A DNA stretch of 5,761 nt from Ghiorsea sp. Its GTDB lineage: Bacteria > Pseudomonadota > Zetaproteobacteria > Mariprofundales > Mariprofundaceae. The position numbers and the translations under genes were made by a program. A model generated the notes under the pieces. It had not been told where the DNA came from, ran no database searches, and saw only the letters and a program-made list of their open reading frames with translations. This document shows, in pieces, positions 1 through 5,761 of this stretch (position 1 is the first letter of the stretch; each line of letters opens with the position of its first letter). The stretch covers positions 1 through 5,761 of the forward strand of contig JALUWH010000309.1 in NCBI GenBank assembly GCA_027019685.1, given 5' to 3'.

Positions 1-1057
1 CATCAAGCCCGCCGATAACTTGCTCTTTTTCAAAGCTTGCAGGATAACCTTCTGAGGAGACAACGACACACAATGCTTTTTTATCATCCCATTTAAGCTT
101 CACACCATCCAAACGTGATTCAGCAGCAGCAAGTAAGACTTCACCCAAATCAGATTGGAGGCGGCTCATCAACGGTTGACACTCAGGGTCACCAAAGCGC
201 ACGTTAAACTCTAAAGTTTTGATGCCTTTGTCTGTGAGCATCACACCAGCATACAAAGTGCCAATAAAGTTGGCTCCGCGTGCTTTGAGGGCGGCAATAA
301 TGGGTTTGGCAATGGTATCCAATACTTCTTGTTCAACTTCGGCTGTTACACATGGGGCAGGGCTGTATGCACCCATACCACCTGTGTTGGGGCCTTTGTC
401 GCCATCCAAGAGTGCTTTATGGTCTTGAGATGATGCCAAGGGTAAAATCGTATCGCCAGATACAATAAATAAACATGATGCTTCTTCACCTTCTAAAAAC
501 TCTTCAATCACCACTTGTGAACCTGCATCACCAAAGCTGTTGCCAGATAACATATCGTTGCTGGCTGCAATGGCTTCTTCTTCGGTTTGAGCGATAATCA
601 CACCTTTACCCGCAGCCAAACCAGATGCCTTGATAACAATAGGTACACCGATTTTACGAATGTAGGCGGCAGCTTGTTCAGGGTTAGTATGGGTTTCAAA
701 AAAAGCAGTAGGTACGCCTGCTTCATCCATCAAAGCTTTAGAAAATGACTTGCTGCCTTCCAACTCAGCAGCTGCTTGGTCAGGGCCATACACGGCAAAG
801 CCTTCAGCACGAAGTTTATCTGCTAAACCCAATACCAGTGGTACTTCAGGACCAACAACAATAAGCTTTGGCTTTTCTTCACGGGCAAGGTTCATCAAGC
901 CATCAATGTCTTCTGCACCAATATTGATACAACGTGCTTCGCGTTTGATACCTGGGTTTCCAGGTGCACAAATCACTTCGCTTACCGATTCAGAGCGATT
1001 GAGCTTCCAACACAGTGCATGTTCACGCCCACCGCCGCCAACTACCAATACTTTCAT
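1..1057 (-). CDS. purD: Phosphoribosylamine--glycine ligase (GAR synthetase), C-terminus cut by window edge
   Basis: This cytoplasmic ATP-grasp enzyme joins glycine to 5-phosphoribosylamine with ATP, the second step of de novo purine synthesis. I translated the minus strand from the ATG at 1057 and see 352 residues; the family is usually about 420-430, so roughly the last 70 are outside the window. In order there are the N-domain glycine loop GGGGREHA (7-14), APGNPG (31-36), GPEVPL (69-74), the ATP-grasp segment GDKGPNTGGMGAY (219-231) and the metal/ATP site NVRFGDPECQ (ending near 294, D290 and E292). The residue after DPE is Cys293 where E. coli has Thr; I believe Cys is a common alternative. 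The start is supported by GAGGA eight bases upstream (1066-1070). The gene follows smpB on the same strand after 60 bases with no hairpin between them, so read-through from the upstream run is likely. Confidence 0.97.
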   Translation of the reverse strand, partial: MKVLVVGGGGREHALCWKLNRSESVSEVICAPGNPGIKREARCINIGAEDIDGLMNLAREEKPKLIVVGPEVPLVLGLADKLRAEGFAVYGPDQAAAELEGSKSFSKALMDEAGVPTAFFETHTNPEQAAAYIRKIGVPIVIKASGLAAGKGVIIAQTEEEAIAASNDMLSGNSFGDAGSQVVIEEFLEGEEASCLFIVSGDTILPLASSQDHKALLDGDKGPNTGGMGAYSPAPCVTAEVEQEVLDTIAKPIIAALKARGANFIGTLYAGVMLTDKGIKTLEFNVRFGDPECQPLMSRLQSDLGEVLLAAAESRLDGVKLKWDDKKALCVVVSSEGYPASFEKEQVIGGLD

Positions 1058-1117
1058 CTTTAATGTCCTCGTTGTTTCCTTTTTTCAATCTTATCTTTTG
1101 CTGTTGAATAAGCGTTG

Positions 1118-1558
1118 TTACATTTTATATTTACGTTGTAAGTCACGTTTGACATCACGTTCTTTGCTGTCTTGCCGTTTGTCATATAATTTCTTACCAC
1201 GGGCTAAACCAATTTCAATTTTGGCATACCCGCGTTCATTAAAATAGATTTTAAGGGGAACCAATGTTAGCCCTTTTTCTTTTAATTTGCCGATGAGTTT
1301 TTCAATTTCTTTTTTGCGTAGTAAAAGTTCTTTGGTGCGGGCAGGGTCAACGGGGTTGTTGCGTGCTGCAGGTTTGTAGGGGCTGATATGGCAACCAATC
1401 AACAACAGTTTGTCATTACGAATGACGCAATGTGCTTCCTTGAGATTGGCTTGCCCAGCGCGTAAAGATTTGACCTCAGGGCCAGTTAAAATCATGCCTG
1501 CTTCATAGGTTTCAAGGATGTGGTATTCGTGCCGTGCACGTTTGTTCAAAATTGCCAT
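1118..1558 (-). CDS. smpB: SsrA-binding protein SmpB
   Basis: SmpB binds the tRNA-like part of tmRNA and delivers it to stalled ribosomes for trans-translation, which tags and releases incomplete peptides. The 146-residue product has the family landmarks: an N-terminal NKRARHEY stretch, the beta-barrel segment TGPEVKSLRAGQANLKEA, HISPYKPA, VPLKIYFNERGYAKIEIGLARGKK, and a basic C-terminal tail (YDKRQDSKERDVKRDLQRKYK). The tail enters the empty mRNA channel in known structures. The length is slightly below the usual 150-160 residues, but both ends look intact. The ATG at 1558 lies 16 bases after the stop of the upstream membrane protease gene and has only a weak ribosome binding site, so translation may depend partly on coupling. 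No ssrA (tmRNA) gene is visible in this window. Confidence 0.98.
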   Translation of the reverse strand: MAILNKRARHEYHILETYEAGMILTGPEVKSLRAGQANLKEAHCVIRNDKLLLIGCHISPYKPAARNNPVDPARTKELLLRKKEIEKLIGKLKEKGLTLVPLKIYFNERGYAKIEIGLARGKKLYDKRQDSKERDVKRDLQRKYKM

Positions 1559-1574
1559 GGGCGAATGGTATGAA

Positions 1575-2228
1575 TTAAAGGGCTAAAGTCATCAAAGCTT
1601 TGCTTAAACCAAAAATGATAGGGCCGAGCACGCTTTGAAACACTCCCAAAGCCAACAAAGCAATGAGGATGAAAAAACCATAAGGTTCGATTCGGGAAAG
1701 TTGATATGCCCAAGGTCCAGGTAGTAAACCTACAGCAACACGCCCACCGTCTAAGGGAGGTAAGGGAATGAGGTTAAAAAGAAACAATACAACATTAATA
1801 AGGATACTGGCTTGACACATCATTGCCAAAGGTTCTGCAAACCAACGCAAAGCATCAGGCATATGAATTGTAATCCAGAGTATAAGTGTGGATATGAGGG
1901 CAAGGGCAAGGTTGGTTAATGGCCCTGCAAGGGCAACCCATACCATATCACGTTTAGGGTTGCGTAATTTATTAAAGTTGATGGGTACAGGTTTTGCATA
2001 GCCAAAAATAAAAGGTGCACCCATAACCAATAGAGCAAGCGGGATGAGCACAGTACCAATGGGGTCGATATGCTTGATAGGGTTAAGGGTTAAGCGACCC
2101 ATCCAACGCGCGGTATCATCGCCTAGTTTATTTGCAACCCAACCGTGGGCATATTCATGTAAAACAATTGCCAATAATACGGGCAAAGCCCAAATGCTGA
2201 TGTTGTGTAAAATGCTGGCAATATCCAT
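1575..2228 (-). CDS. Site-2 protease family (M50) membrane metalloprotease
   Basis: This is a polytopic inner-membrane zinc metalloprotease of the compact S2P/M50 type without a PDZ domain. Such enzymes cut substrates inside the membrane, but the substrate here is unknown. With the ATG at 2228 as start the protein has 217 residues. The zinc motif HEYAH is at 24-28 in the first hydrophobic helix, the conserved AGPLTN loop at about 101-106, and the third-ligand motif NLIPLPPLDGGR near 152-163 with Asp160. About five or six hydrophobic segments are visible. A TTG at 2240 could extend the protein by four residues, but the AAGAGG Shine-Dalgarno (2241-2246) abuts that TTG and lies 12 bases from the ATG, so I prefer the ATG. 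The ATG starts one base after the stop of the HIT gene (TAA-C-ATG), which suggests translational coupling. Confidence 0.93.
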   Translation of the reverse strand: MDIASILHNISIWALPVLLAIVLHEYAHGWVANKLGDDTARWMGRLTLNPIKHIDPIGTVLIPLALLVMGAPFIFGYAKPVPINFNKLRNPKRDMVWVALAGPLTNLALALISTLILWITIHMPDALRWFAEPLAMMCQASILINVVLFLFNLIPLPPLDGGRVAVGLLPGPWAYQLSRIEPYGFFILIALLALGVFQSVLGPIIFGLSKALMTLAL

Positions 2229-2229
2229 G

Positions 2230-2649
2230 TTAGTTTTCAACCTCTTTTAGTGTGGGTAAATGTGCTTTAATGTGTTGAATGACGATGTCGCGTTCCTCAT
2301 TTTGATAGGCAATAGCAGGGTGTAACCCCCAGACAGGTTTGGGCCAAGCAACATCACTTTTATAGCGTGCAATATGATGGATATGCAATTGTGGAACCAT
2401 ATTACCAAGGGCTGCAATGTTGATTTTATCTGCTTTAAATGCTTGTTCAATAGCGGTGGCAAGTAAGGAAGATTCTATGATGAGTTGTTGCTGTTCTTGT
2501 GGTGGCAAGTGATGAATTTCAGAGATATTCTCACGCTGGGGCACCAAGATAAACCAAGGGTATTGACTATCATTGATAAGCAATAATAAACATAAATCAA
2601 ACTGCCCTAGTATGAAACAATCTTGTTGAAGCTGGGGGTGTAATATCAT
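2230..2649 (-). CDS. HIT-family nucleotide hydrolase-like protein
   Basis: This is a 139-residue histidine-triad protein. HIT proteins hydrolyse or transfer nucleotidyl groups from substrates such as ApnA or nucleoside phosphoramidates; the substrate here cannot be read from sequence. The N-terminal half has the fold-typical segment FILVPQRENISEIHHL (33-48). The triad region is NMVPQLHIHHIARYKSDVAWPKPVWG, with His89 and His91 present and Gln87 in place of the first triad His. The middle His, the nucleophile in known HIT enzymes, corresponds to His89, so activity is plausible. I recall this Gln variant with a following DxAWPxPVWG motif as a proteobacterial HIT subgroup, not a damaged gene. Its ATG overlaps the stop of the upstream nucleotidyltransferase as ATGA (2646-2649), and its own stop is one base from the next start. 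Confidence 0.93.
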   Translation of the reverse strand: MILHPQLQQDCFILGQFDLCLLLLINDSQYPWFILVPQRENISEIHHLPPQEQQQLIIESSLLATAIEQAFKADKINIAALGNMVPQLHIHHIARYKSDVAWPKPVWGLHPAIAYQNEERDIVIQHIKAHLPTLKEVEN

Positions 2650-3335
2650 AATGCCTCTTGGCTATAATAGTAATGTGCTTGAATCAGGTCGCGTGGTCGA
2701 CCAATATCAAACCAATGGTCGTGATGAGTCATACCTGCACAATGCTGCTGTTGAATTTGTTCGCGTATAGGTTCAAGCAATGAGAAGCTGGTCTGGCTTG
2801 GGTATGTTAACAATGCTTCATCGTGCCAAAGAGATACGCCTGAAAAGGTGTAGGGTGTGGGTTGTTCTGTTGAAACCAGACCATTGTGCAATGAGAAGTC
2901 ACCTTGAGTGTTGTGTCTTGGGTTGGGGACAAGTGCCAAGGCGCAGCCTTGTTTAGGACAAGCTTGTTCGAGGTCTTGTATGTTGATATGTGCCATAATA
3001 TCAGCATTGTGAATCAAAACCGTTTCACCAGAGGGTAACAAATCAAGTGCAGTGCGTGCACCTCCACCTGAATCGAGAAGCTGGTCTTCATAAGAATAAT
3101 ATATATTGGCATTAAACTTTTCGCCATAACCTATATATTCTTGAATTTGCCTTGCATGGTGGTGCACATTAATGGCTATATCGTGAATGCCATTGCTGAC
3201 CAAATGGCGAATAACACGGGCAATGGCAGGCTCACCTGCGATAAGCATTAATGCTTTGGGTTTGTGTTGGGTAAAGCTTTTTAAACGTGTACCTTTACCC
3301 GCTGCAAGTATAATGGCGCGTTGTATTCCAAACAT
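2646..3335 (-). CDS. Sugar-1-phosphate nucleotidyltransferase, MurU-like
   Basis: This is a cytoplasmic GT-A-like nucleotidyltransferase that would transfer NMP from an NTP to a sugar 1-phosphate. From the ATG at 3335 it has 229 residues: the signature AAGKGTRLKSFTQHKPKAL (11-29), SGGG (89-92, placed like the GGG of MurU), the metal-binding Asp112 in HNADI, and a C-terminal WFDIGRPRDL with Asp210. Length and motifs are closest to MurU (N-acetylmuramate-1-phosphate uridylyltransferase of peptidoglycan recycling), but the usual partner kinase AmgK is not seen at this end of the gene, so I give no symbol. The open frame extends up to 3518, but that would run antisense through the start of rpmB and add residues the family lacks. 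An ATG at 3374 would add 13 residues. Neither ATG has a good Shine-Dalgarno. It is the first gene of the leftward run. Confidence 0.88.
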   Translation of the reverse strand: MFGIQRAIILAAGKGTRLKSFTQHKPKALMLIAGEPAIARVIRHLVSNGIHDIAINVHHHARQIQEYIGYGEKFNANIYYSYEDQLLDSGGGARTALDLLPSGETVLIHNADIMAHINIQDLEQACPKQGCALALVPNPRHNTQGDFSLHNGLVSTEQPTPYTFSGVSLWHDEALLTYPSQTSFSLLEPIREQIQQQHCAGMTHHDHWFDIGRPRDLIQAHYYYSQEAL

Positions 3336-3452
3336 GGCGATATATTGCCGTTTGTGGTGCTGTGCGTCTATCATATCTAGCGAATAAAATTTAGTGCTTG
3401 TAATCTTGCAAAGCCCGATTAAAGTGCGGCTCGGTTTTACTGGAGGTTTATC
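3336..3452. promoter_or_regulatory. Divergent promoter region between rpmB and the nucleotidyltransferase run
   Basis: The 117 bases separate two divergent start codons and must hold or lie next to the promoters of both units, unless the leftward one starts inside rpmB. On the plus strand TTGCCG (3345-3350), an 18-base spacer and TATCAT (3369-3374) form a plausible sigma70 promoter; TAAAAT (3385-3390) is a second possible -10 without a good -35. On the minus strand TATGAT (3375-3370) is a possible -10, but no matching -35 is seen. The assignments are by eye and weak. Confidence 0.35.
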
Positions 3453-3644
3453 ATGGCAAAGCGTTGTGAAATTTGTGATAAAGGCCCTATGAGTGGCAAT
3501 AATGTGAGTCATGCTCATAATACGACTCGTCGTCGTTTTCTACCAAACTTGCATAATGTTCGTGCAGTTGTTGGTAGCAATACGAAGAAAATTCGTGTAT
3601 GTTCAAGTTGCTTACGTTCAGGTAAAGTTGTAAAAGCAGCATAA
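3453..3644 (+). CDS. rpmB: 50S ribosomal protein L28, four-cysteine (zinc-type) form
   Basis: L28 is a small protein of the large ribosomal subunit. The 63-residue product begins MAKRCEICDKGPMSGNNVSHA and contains TTRRRFLPNLHNV, both typical of L28. Two CxxC pairs (Cys5/Cys8 and Cys50/Cys53) form a presumed zinc ribbon; E. coli L28 is longer (78 residues) and lacks this set. The start is well supported by GGAGG at 3442-3446, six bases before the ATG. In many proteobacteria rpmB is followed by rpmG (L33), but here a strong terminator follows after about 30 bases, so this rpmB appears to be transcribed alone. Confidence 0.97.
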   Translation: MAKRCEICDKGPMSGNNVSHAHNTTRRRFLPNLHNVRAVVGSNTKKIRVCSSCLRSGKVVKAA

Positions 3645-3672
3645 CCCACACTTTAAGTTTAAGTCCTTATTT

Positions 3673-3709
3673 AAAAAAGGTGCCAGTTGAAAAACTGGCA
3701 CCTTTTTTT
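3673..3709. terminator. Strong intrinsic terminator, probably bidirectional
   Basis: A perfect ten-base-pair stem, GGTGCCAGTT (3679-3688) with AACTGGCACC (3693-3702), closes a GAAA loop (3689-3692). It is flanked by six A on the left (3673-3678) and seven T on the right (3703-3709), which extend the pairing to 16 bp. Read rightward it ends rpmB 29 bases after its stop. Read leftward the A-tract becomes a T-tract, so it can also stop transcription coming from the M23 peptidase gene. Confidence 0.95.
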
Positions 3710-3908
3710 ATGTTTAATTCGTTTTTAGTTGCTGTTCCTTGGGTCACCAGTTTGGTTGATGATGTGTTCATAGTATGAGACAGAATATCGTTGCACCCAT
3801 GATTTAGGTGTGTTACCTATGCTGTGGCTGGGCTCTGTTGAAGGATGTTGGGTTAGGCTAAAGCTTTTTATGCCAGTTATATAAGAGTAATCAAATATAA
3901 AGGTTATT
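3710..3908 (-). other. Intergenic stretch with an orphan open frame of unknown meaning
   Basis: No complete gene or RNA gene is recognised here. On the minus strand one frame, different from that of the peptidase gene, stays open from just inside the 3' end of that gene to a TAA at 3727-3725, about 70 codons. It ends in a protein-like tail, including the segments SWVQRYSVSYYEH and IINQTGDPRNSN. The stop lies 15 bases before the bidirectional terminator, as the end of a real gene would. However, the frame has no ATG or TTG start; its only usual start codon is a GTG near 3795. It may be a gene remnant or a chance open frame. I do not recognise a family. Confidence 0.25.
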
Positions 3909-4847
3909 TTAGCTTCTAGGAATAAACTTTTCTGGGTTTAATGCTTGGCTGTTTCGGCGAACTTCATAGTGAAGGTGTGGCCCTGTAGAGCGCCCTGATG
4001 AACCAACACGCCCCACCATTTTTCCTGCTTCGACAACATCGCCTACTGCGATAGTAATGGCTGACATGTGTCCGTAACGGGTTCGGTAGCCATAACCATG
4101 TTCGATTTCTACAAGATAACCATAACCTTTCATCTTACCTGCATAGACAACAATGCCTCGGCTGCCTGCCAATACGGGTGCACCTAAGCGGTTGGCAATA
4201 TCAATACCACGGTGCATGGCTTTTTTGCCAGTGAATGGATCCGTACGAATTCCAAAATATGAACTTAACCAGCCGCCCTCACTTGGCCATGTGTGTGGGC
4301 GAGCATTTTTTTCGTCAATGTTGTCTTGTAGTATATAATCAACAGCCATAAGCTGTGTGTTCAGTGATGATATTTGAGCATCAATATATTTTACTTGGTC
4401 AAATAGCTGAATGTCAGCAGTTTGATTTTCATCGGGTATACGTGGGCCACCAAAAGCGGGTTGCACATTAAAGTTAAACTCAGATTTTGCCAGTGAAGGG
4501 GATGCTTCAACTAGGCGTTTTCCTAAAGAATCCAGCCGCGATAGGCGGGCTTGCATTTGCCCTAAAGAGCGTGCATACACTGACATTTTGTCTTCTTCTT
4601 CTTTGAATTGTGTTTCAAAGTCAGATTTCAATTGGGCAAACCGTTGGCGTTCTTTTTGTATAGTTGTTTGTGATAACAAAAGATTATCGCGAAGTTTATA
4701 GTTTGAAAAAAGACCGTAAACGCCTAAAAAACCAAAGGAAAGAAATAGGAGGGCGGATAAGATTATAAGGCGTAATCTCATCTTGCTTAAACGGTATGTT
4801 TTGGTTTGCCCAGTATCAGGCACCAACATGATTGAAAAATGACTCAC
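3909..4847 (-). CDS. Membrane-anchored M23-family peptidase with coiled coil
   Basis: This is a probable periplasmic peptidoglycan endopeptidase or amidase activator of the LytM/M23 type, held in the inner membrane. Numbered from GTG 4847 (312 residues), a cytoplasmic start of about 22 residues (LVPDTGQTKTYRLSK) leads to one membrane helix (about 25-47). A charged coiled-coil-like region follows (about 50-115), then a linker with a second helical stretch (145-178) and the M23 domain (about 185-305). The domain has zinc ligands His212 and Asp216 in MHRGIDIA, His260 in RYGHMS, and the HLHYE motif (His291, His293), so it looks catalytically complete. The start is set by AGGAG at 4857-4861: GTG 4847 has nine-base spacing, while GTG 4853 has only three and ATG 4829 is too far. 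It is divergent from the hemA pair and ends toward the shared terminator. Confidence 0.93.
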   Translation of the reverse strand: MSHFSIMLVPDTGQTKTYRLSKMRLRLIILSALLFLSFGFLGVYGLFSNYKLRDNLLLSQTTIQKERQRFAQLKSDFETQFKEEEDKMSVYARSLGQMQARLSRLDSLGKRLVEASPSLAKSEFNFNVQPAFGGPRIPDENQTADIQLFDQVKYIDAQISSLNTQLMAVDYILQDNIDEKNARPHTWPSEGGWLSSYFGIRTDPFTGKKAMHRGIDIANRLGAPVLAGSRGIVVYAGKMKGYGYLVEIEHGYGYRTRYGHMSAITIAVGDVVEAGKMVGRVGSSGRSTGPHLHYEVRRNSQALNPEKFIPRS

Positions 4848-4990
4848 AAACACAGTCTCCTATTCATAATATCTTAGCAGGATTGCGGTTACTAATAAAG
4901 ACACCTTAGTTCGTCAAGTTTAACTGTGGCAGAATGACTCACTTCAAGCCTTGTGTATATTGGGTTTGACATAAGGTGAGGTGAGGCATC
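4848..4990. promoter_or_regulatory. Divergent promoter region between the M23 gene and the hemA pair
   Basis: For the plus strand, ATGACT (4934-4939), a 16-base spacer and TATATT (4956-4961) form a plausible sigma70 promoter, which would start RNA near 4968. For the minus strand, TTGACG (4917-4912) is a good -35 but its -10 at 17 bases (TAGTAA, 4894-4889) is poor. The stretch also holds the Shine-Dalgarno sequences of both sides: AGGAG at 4861-4857 on minus and AGGTG at 4979-4983 on plus. These calls are by eye. Confidence 0.35.
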
Positions 4991-5008
4991 ATGCTTGGCT
5001 TTCTATGA
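4991..5008 (+). CDS. Possible five-codon leader frame (MLGFL)
   Basis: ATG CTT GGC TTT CTA TGA is preceded by GAGGTG (4978-4983) at a seven-base spacing, the best ribosome binding site in this region. Its TGA (5006-5008) overlaps the ATG of the next gene (5005-5007) as ATGA. A ribosome ending here could restart on the downstream gene, so this may be a coupling leader. The peptide itself is too short to suggest a function, and no attenuator hairpin is seen. The alternative is that the Shine-Dalgarno serves GTG 4981 or is fortuitous. Confidence 0.35.
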   Translation: MLGFL

Positions 5009-5427
5009 GTACATTATCATCAATACCTGCATATTATATTCGGCGTTCTGCATTCCAATCGCTACTGCATCAAGCACTGACGCAGCAAGAGGGGAAAGCT
5101 TTTTTTGGGCTGCTTGGAAGTGAAACAAAACAAGCGCATACACTTGATAAAGTGATAAGTTTAGCGTCAATAAAACAAGTGAAAACGGAACTACAAGATT
5201 GGCAGAGGGATGGTGTGACTTGTGTGGGTGTATTTTTGATGCAGGGAGAGGTTTTTCCCGATACGATATATAAGTATATGCCGAATCCATATATATGTTT
5301 GTCTGTAAAATTGGATGAAAAGGGTAGATTAGACCTTTTGGCAGATTTGTGTGATCAAGCTAACCAAAAACAAAGTACCTTACCGCTAAGTTTGATTGAA
5401 GATGGACAGCAAGCAAGCTATGCATAG
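5005..5427 (+). CDS. Uncharacterised protein, degenerate JAMM/MPN-like
   Basis: The product has 140 residues from ATG 5005, or 148 from GTG 4981. I do not recognise a named family. The layout resembles a JAMM/MPN domain: a helix ending in EGKAFFGLLGSE (29-40 from ATG 5005), like the E-x-cGlLlG start of JAMM proteins, then WQRDGVTCVGVFLMQGEVFPD (66-86) where JAMM enzymes have the strand leading into HxH, then YMPNPYICLSVKLDEKGRLDL like the later strand. The two metal-binding histidines are absent (LMQG in their place), so if the match is right it is catalytically dead. No signal peptide or membrane segment is seen. ATG 5005 has no Shine-Dalgarno of its own but overlaps the stop of a five-codon frame; GTG 4981 has AAGG at four bases. 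The gene ends nine bases before hemA, so the two are probably cotranscribed. Confidence 0.7.
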   Translation: MSTLSSIPAYYIRRSAFQSLLHQALTQQEGKAFFGLLGSETKQAHTLDKVISLASIKQVKTELQDWQRDGVTCVGVFLMQGEVFPDTIYKYMPNPYICLSVKLDEKGRLDLLADLCDQANQKQSTLPLSLIEDGQQASYA

Positions 5428-5436
5428 GTTCGCCGC

Positions 5437-5761
5437 ATGAGAATCTGTCATATTGGCTTAAATTATAAGACTGCACCTGTTGAGTTGCGTGAGCGCTTGG
5501 CTGTGCCCGAAGCAGATATTAAAGACATTTTGCGCCGAAAAATTGCCAACCCTGCTATTCGTGAAGCGGCGTTGTTATCGACATGTAACCGTGTTGAAAT
5601 GACTTTAGTTACACATGACCCCGATGCAGCCATTGCTGTTGCTCATGAATGGTTTGCCAATAAAGCAGGTATGCCCTTATCCGATGTGATTGAGCATTTG
5701 TATGCACATACCACAGACGCAGCGATTCGCCATTTATTTTCTGTAGCCTCAGGCTTGGACT
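5437..5761 (+). CDS. hemA: Glutamyl-tRNA reductase, C-terminus cut by window edge
   Basis: HemA reduces glutamyl-tRNA(Glu) with NADPH to glutamate-1-semialdehyde, the first committed step of the C5 route to heme and other tetrapyrroles. The visible 108 residues of a protein usually near 420-440 contain GLNYKTAPVELRERLA (7-22), the catalytic-cysteine motif STCNRVE (48-54, Cys50), and HLFSVASGLD at the window edge. Tyr10 replaces the His often found in the GxNHKTAP motif; position 10 is variable in this family as far as I recall. The ATG at 5437 has AGG overlapping the upstream stop codon (AGGTT 5426-5430, six-base spacing). Presence of hemA implies the C5 pathway and not the ALA-synthase route. 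Confidence 0.97.
   Translation, partial: MRICHIGLNYKTAPVELRERLAVPEADIKDILRRKIANPAIREAALLSTCNRVEMTLVTHDPDAAIAVAHEWFANKAGMPLSDVIEHLYAHTTDAAIRHLFSVASGLD

Noticed and set aside
750..1247. Plus-strand 165-codon open frame across purD and smpB
   Set aside because: It lies antisense to two clear, conserved genes and its translation is low-complexity (Ser/Pro-rich) with no recognisable motif.
2229..2240. TTG at 2240 as start of the site-2 protease
   Set aside because: The Shine-Dalgarno abuts the TTG with no spacing; ATG 2228 is a better codon with usable spacing and follows the HIT stop directly.
3336..3518. Upstream extension of the nucleotidyltransferase reading frame to 3518
   Set aside because: It runs antisense into the rpmB start and its ribosome binding site, and the added residues precede the normal N-terminus (AIILAAGKGTR) of the family.
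4966..4971. Perfect TTGACA -35 box upstream of the gene before hemA
   Set aside because: No acceptable -10 lies 16-19 bases downstream, and the spacer would contain the Shine-Dalgarno and start codons of the gene.
5003..5290. Minus-strand 95-codon open frame opposite the gene before hemA
   Set aside because: It is a shadow of the plus-strand gene, has no ribosome binding site or family features, and does not fit the spacing with hemA.
5265..5300. AT-rich alternating TATATA/CATATATATG stretch as a possible regulatory palindrome
   Set aside because: It lies inside the coding sequence and encodes Ile-Tyr-Lys-Tyr-rich residues; the palindromes are short and expected from that codon use.

Overview
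The window is a compact housekeeping segment of a Gram-negative bacterium, probably a proteobacterium. The base composition is moderately AT-rich. An outlying proteobacterial lineage such as the Zetaproteobacteria would fit, but I infer this from protein character alone and it has not been tested. There is no insertion sequence, integrase, tRNA, rRNA, CRISPR array or phage gene in view.

Left part (1-3335, minus strand): five genes read leftward in a tight run. They are a MurU-like sugar-1-phosphate nucleotidyltransferase, a HIT-family hydrolase, a site-2-protease-family membrane metalloprotease, smpB (tmRNA partner in ribosome rescue) and purD (purine synthesis, cut by the left edge). The first two share an ATGA overlap, the second and third are 1 base apart, the third and fourth are 16 bases apart, and smpB and purD are separated by 60 bases without a visible terminator. 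This looks like one transcription unit of functionally mixed genes.

Middle (3336-3908): a short divergent promoter region separates that run from rpmB on the plus strand. This rpmB encodes a short ribosomal protein L28 with two CxxC pairs (a zinc-type L28). It stands alone and is followed by a strong hairpin terminator whose A-tract and T-tract flanks should let it work in both directions. The other direction would serve the minus-strand M23 peptidase gene. Between the terminator and that gene lie about 200 bases with no normal gene, but with one open minus-strand frame that reads like a protein tail.

Right part (3909-5761): a membrane-anchored coiled-coil M23 peptidase gene (minus) is divergent from a plus-strand pair. 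The pair is an uncharacterised small protein that resembles a JAMM/MPN domain lacking its metal-binding histidines, followed 9 bases later by hemA (glutamyl-tRNA reductase, first step of tetrapyrrole synthesis), which runs off the right edge. The start of the small gene is odd: a well-placed Shine-Dalgarno sequence drives a five-codon reading frame whose stop overlaps the ATG of the small gene.

Most of the window is ordinary core genome. The least explained items are the five-codon leader with the degenerate JAMM-like protein ahead of hemA, and the orphan open frame behind the peptidase gene. I see no convincing new multi-gene system.
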